DNA of 64,000 bases from SIG455 sp045646385 (GTDB lineage: Bacteria > Bacillota > Clostridia > UMGS1810). Each line of letters opens with the position of its first letter. Position 1 is the first letter of the stretch. Under the pieces are notes generated by a model. That model was not told the origin of the DNA and searched no databases. It worked only from the letters and a program-made list of their open reading frames with translations. Positions 61,319-64,000 of the stretch are shown here, one piece after another. The DNA lies in assembly GCA_045646385.1 (NCBI GenBank), contig JAZRKQ010000016.1:1-64000 (forward strand). The letters are read 5' to 3'. The position numbers were made by a program, and so were the translations under genes.

Positions 61319-61813
61319 ATGCCATTTGTAAGTATAGATGTATGGACCATTATAATGCAGTGGGGAAACCTGCTTATATTGTTATGGCTTTTTAAAAAGT
61401 TTTTGTTTAAGCCTGTTATGGCAATTTTAGAGGCTCGTGAAAACGAGATTAAAGGTATGTATGACGAGGCCGAAAATGCACGCAGTACAGCGGACGAACT
61501 TAAATCAGAGTACACTTCTAAACTCAATAATGCCCGTGATGAGGCAGATGAAATCGTAAAAAGTGCTGTAAAAACAGCAAAATCTGCTTCTGATGAAATC
61601 ATTACTGATGCTCAGGTTAAAGCCAACGCATTAATAGAGCGTGCTAATGAAAAAATTGAAATTGAGCGTAAATCTGCTATAAATCAGGCTAAGAATGATT
61701 TGTCGGATATGGCGCTTACTATTGCGGGCAAAGTTATTGAACGTGATATCAAGGCTGATGATCACAGTAAAATGATTGATAAATTCATAGAAGAATTGGG
61801 TGATGCATCATGA
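61319..61813 (+). CDS. atpF: F0F1 ATP synthase subunit b
   Basis: 164 residues: one N-terminal membrane helix (WGNLLILLWLFKKFLFKPVM) followed by a long charged coiled coil (EARENEIKGMYDEAENARST and onward). It is the peripheral stalk that connects F0 to delta. AGGAGG precedes the ATG. It overlaps atpH by 4 bases. Confidence 0.95.
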   Translation: MPFVSIDVWTIIMQWGNLLILLWLFKKFLFKPVMAILEARENEIKGMYDEAENARSTADELKSEYTSKLNNARDEADEIVKSAVKTAKSASDEIITDAQVKANALIERANEKIEIERKSAINQAKNDLSDMALTIAGKVIERDIKADDHSKMIDKFIEELGDAS

Positions 61814-62340
61814 CGGCAGTTTCGTATGCAGAAGCACTTTATTCACTTGCTTTAGAAGAGAATGTTACAGAGGAGATTTACTCACAGATAGATTCTGTTA
61901 AGTTTGCGTTTGATGATAATCCGGAACTTTCTAAGATACTGGATCGCCCATGTTCAGATAAATCTGAGCGTACGGCTTTTATTGACAGATGCTTTAAAGA
62001 TATCAATTTATATCTTTTAAACTGCATAAAAGTTATGAGTAAACATCGTGCTACTGTACATTTTTCTGAAATGGCTGATGAATTTATGAAACTGTACCGA
62101 AAGGAAAACGGTATAGAGATTGTAAATGTAATAACAGCAACCGCATTAAGCGATGAACAATCAGAAAAACTTAAAATTAAACTTGAAAAGAAACTTGGCA
62201 AAAAAGTTATCCTTTCCGCTTCGGTAGACCCCGATATAATGGGTGGAATAATTGTACGTACGGAAAGCAGCCAGATAGATGCCAGCATCAGAACACGGCT
62301 TGACGATATCCAAAAACAAATCAAGTCGGCAGTTATTTAG
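61810..62340 (+). CDS. atpH: F0F1 ATP synthase subunit delta
   Basis: 176 residues: an N-terminal helical bundle (SYAEALYSLALEENVTEEIY) and a C-terminal segment with LEKKLGKKVILSASVDPDIMGGIIV, diagnostic for the delta subunit. It joins the b stalk to the top of F1. It begins in an ATGA overlap with atpF. Confidence 0.95.
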   Translation: MTAVSYAEALYSLALEENVTEEIYSQIDSVKFAFDDNPELSKILDRPCSDKSERTAFIDRCFKDINLYLLNCIKVMSKHRATVHFSEMADEFMKLYRKENGIEIVNVITATALSDEQSEKLKIKLEKKLGKKVILSASVDPDIMGGIIVRTESSQIDASIRTRLDDIQKQIKSAVI

Positions 62341-62352
62341 TGGAGGTTTATA

Positions 62353-63870
62353 ATGAAACCTGATGAAATAAGCAAATTAATTAAAAGTGAAATTAAAAAC
62401 TACGAAAACAAAGTTACTTACAGCGAAACTGGTTACGTTATCGAAGTTGGTGACGCTATTGCCCGTGTGTACGGTCTTGATGACTGCATGTCCAACGAAC
62501 TTTTGGAGTTCGAAAATGGCGAAATGGGTATGGCGTTAAACCTTGAAGAAGAATTTGTAAGCGTAGTTATTTTAGGTGATGATACCGGAATTAAAGAAGG
62601 CAGTGTTGTAAAACGCACAGGCAAGGTTGTAAGTGTTCCTGTTGGTGATGCACTTGTAGGAAGGGTTGTAGACGCACTTGGTAACCCGATAGACGGCAAA
62701 GGTCCTATAATGGCTGAAGAAACACGCCCTGTAGAATCCAATGCTCCTGGTATTATTACAAGACAGTCTGTTAATGTTCCATTGCAGACAGGTATTAAAG
62801 CAATTGACTCTATGATACCTATAGGCAGAGGACAGAGAGAACTTATTATAGGTGACAGGCAGACCGGTAAAACGGCTATTGCTGTTGATACCATAATCAA
62901 TCAAAAAGGCAAAGATGTTATCTGTATTTATGTTGCTATAGGTCAGAAACGTTCAACTGTTGCACAATTGGTTGAACTTCTCACTAAAACCGGTGCTATG
63001 GAGTATACAATAGTTGTATCTGCTACTGCATCAGAGACTGCTCCTTTGCAATATATTGCACCGTATGCAGGTTGCACTATGGGCGAATACTTTATGAATA
63101 AAGGTAAAAGTGCGCTCATAGTATATGATGATCTGTCAAAACACGCGGTTGCATACAGAACACTTTCTCTGCTTTTGAAACGTCCGCCTGGACGTGAAGC
63201 ATATCCCGGAGATGTATTCTATCTCCATTCAAGATTGCTTGAGCGTGCTGCTAACCTTGCACCGGAATACGGTGGTGGTTCGCTTACTGCGTTGCCTATT
63301 ATTGAAACTCAGGCAGGTGACGTATCTGCATATATTCCTACTAACGTAATTTCAATTACTGACGGACAGATATTTTTGGAAACCGAACTTTTCCATAATG
63401 GTATAATGCCGGCTGTAAACCCCGGTATTTCCGTATCACGTGTTGGTGGTAATGCACAGATTAAAGCGATGAAAAAAGTTGCAGGTAAACTTAAACTGGA
63501 ATATTCTCAGTACAGAGAACTGCAATCATTCTCACAATTTGGCTCAGACCTTGATGCTGATACAAAAAGCCGTTTGAGAAAAGGTGAGAGAATCGTTGAG
63601 GTGTTAAAACAGGGAAGGTCTAACCCTGTAACTGTTGAAAACCAGGTGTATATTATTTATGCCGTTATCAACAACTATCTTGATGAGGTAGAACTTTCTG
63701 ACGTTTCTATGTATGAGAAACAATTGTTTGAATATATCAATGAGTCACACCCGGAAATTACTAAGGAAATTGTGTCTACCGGCGCACTTTCGGATGATGG
63801 TATGACAAACCTTGATAATGCAGTAAAAACTTTTACAGAGCGTTTTTTGAAATTACACGCAAAGAGGTGA
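62353..63870 (+). CDS. atpA: F0F1 ATP synthase subunit alpha
   Basis: 505 residues, full length. The Walker A is GDRQTGKTAIA, the catalytic-interface Arg lies in VSRVGGNAQ (PAVNPGISVSRVGG), and the Walker B region is SALIVYDDLSK. Alternate nucleotide-binding subunit of F1. TGGAGG precedes the ATG. Confidence 0.98.
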   Translation: MKPDEISKLIKSEIKNYENKVTYSETGYVIEVGDAIARVYGLDDCMSNELLEFENGEMGMALNLEEEFVSVVILGDDTGIKEGSVVKRTGKVVSVPVGDALVGRVVDALGNPIDGKGPIMAEETRPVESNAPGIITRQSVNVPLQTGIKAIDSMIPIGRGQRELIIGDRQTGKTAIAVDTIINQKGKDVICIYVAIGQKRSTVAQLVELLTKTGAMEYTIVVSATASETAPLQYIAPYAGCTMGEYFMNKGKSALIVYDDLSKHAVAYRTLSLLLKRPPGREAYPGDVFYLHSRLLERAANLAPEYGGGSLTALPIIETQAGDVSAYIPTNVISITDGQIFLETELFHNGIMPAVNPGISVSRVGGNAQIKAMKKVAGKLKLEYSQYRELQSFSQFGSDLDADTKSRLRKGERIVEVLKQGRSNPVTVENQVYIIYAVINNYLDEVELSDVSMYEKQLFEYINESHPEITKEIVSTGALSDDGMTNLDNAVKTFTERFLKLHAKR

Positions 63871-63877
63871 ATGACTG

Positions 63878-64000
63878 ATGGCTGGCGGTTCTATGAAGGA
63901 TATTAAACTCCGCATTAAAAGTATACAAGGCACGCGCCAGATTACTAAAGCGATGCAACTGGTTGCATCTTCTAAGTTGCGCCGTGCCAGAGAACGTATG
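63878..64000 (+). CDS. atpG: F0F1 ATP synthase subunit gamma (5' part; runs off window)
   Basis: The first 41 codons read MAGGSMKDIKLRIKSIQGTR then QITKAMQLVASSKLRRARER, the conserved N-terminal helix of the rotor shaft. GAGGTGA precedes the ATG. The remainder lies beyond the window, where atpD and atpC would be expected. Confidence 0.93.
   Translation, partial: MAGGSMKDIKLRIKSIQGTRQITKAMQLVASSKLRRARERM

Overview
The window is an AT-rich bacterial chromosome segment, densely coding and mostly on the + strand. It has the character of a strictly anaerobic Clostridia-type Firmicute, probably a gut fermenter. This rests on strong TTGACA-N17-TATAAT promoters and AGGAGG ribosome binding sites, and on an infC-rpmI-rplT operon with an ATT-initiated infC and an attenuator leader. 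Other pointers are CdaA/CdaR, mini-RNase III, a split transketolase, PyrK/PyrD type 1B, pyruvate phosphate dikinase, a flavodiiron protein, and a c subunit with the Na+-binding residue set of sodium-translocating F-ATPases. I see no insertion sequences, prophage genes, CRISPR arrays or rRNA genes.

Layout. 1-2.5 kb: the 3' nine tenths or more of ppdK, ending at two hairpin terminators. 2.7-6.6 kb (minus strand): a redox/oxygen-defence cluster of ZIP metal transporter, flavodiiron protein, thioredoxin, thioredoxin reductase and an alpha/beta hydrolase. 6.7-12.7 kb: SGNH-like DUF4886 protein, YbaK-type deacylase, tRNA-Pro(GGG), dtd, the infC operon, an SpoU-type RNA methyltransferase, and cdaA-cdaR. 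12.7-18.2 kb: MATE exporter, trkA-trkH and a two-gene chromate-transporter pair. 18.2-25.1 kb: LysR regulator divergent from a CofE-like F420-ligase homologue, a DUF1858 protein, feoB (minus), a CorC/CNNM transporter behind a leader with an internal terminator, feoA (minus) and a small Cys-rich protein (minus). 25.2-31.7 kb: cysE-cysS-mrnC, a YitT protein, split transketolase, and a D,D-carboxypeptidase.

31.9-47.2 kb is the most distinctive part: a complete bacterial microcompartment (BMC) locus of the glycyl-radical, fucose/rhamnose 1,2-propanediol type (GRM5-like). It encodes a diol-dehydratase-like glycyl radical enzyme and activase, shell proteins (EutS-, EutN-, two PduA-like, two tandem-domain), EutP, PduS, PduP, PduL, a zinc alcohol dehydrogenase, a class II fuculose/rhamnulose-1-phosphate aldolase, a DeoR regulator, rhamnulokinase and a second, FBA-type aldolase. 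The inferred route is deoxysugar ketose to ketose-1-phosphate (RhaB), then to DHAP plus lactaldehyde (aldolase), then to 1,2-propanediol. The radical enzyme makes propionaldehyde from this, which goes to propionyl-CoA (PduP) and propionyl phosphate (PduL), with alcohol dehydrogenase/PduS recycling cofactor. Five enzymes carry terminal amphipathic helices typical of encapsulation peptides. The alcohol dehydrogenase gene has an in-frame TAA, and one shell gene carries an N-terminal Lys-rich extension with a second ribosome binding site at the shell-domain start.

47.3-51.2 kb: PspC protein, alanine:cation symporter, 2-hydroxyacid dehydrogenase and a second MATE exporter. 51.3-59.1 kb: the pyrimidine operon carB-pyrK-pyrD-pyrF-pyrE-pyrB-pyrI, preceded by a leader with a 46-codon ORF whose stop lies in the 5' arm of a terminator. 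This layout recalls translation-coupled pyrBI attenuation. 59.2-64 kb: a small alarmone synthetase, then atpI-B-E-F-H-A and the start of atpG, which runs off the window.
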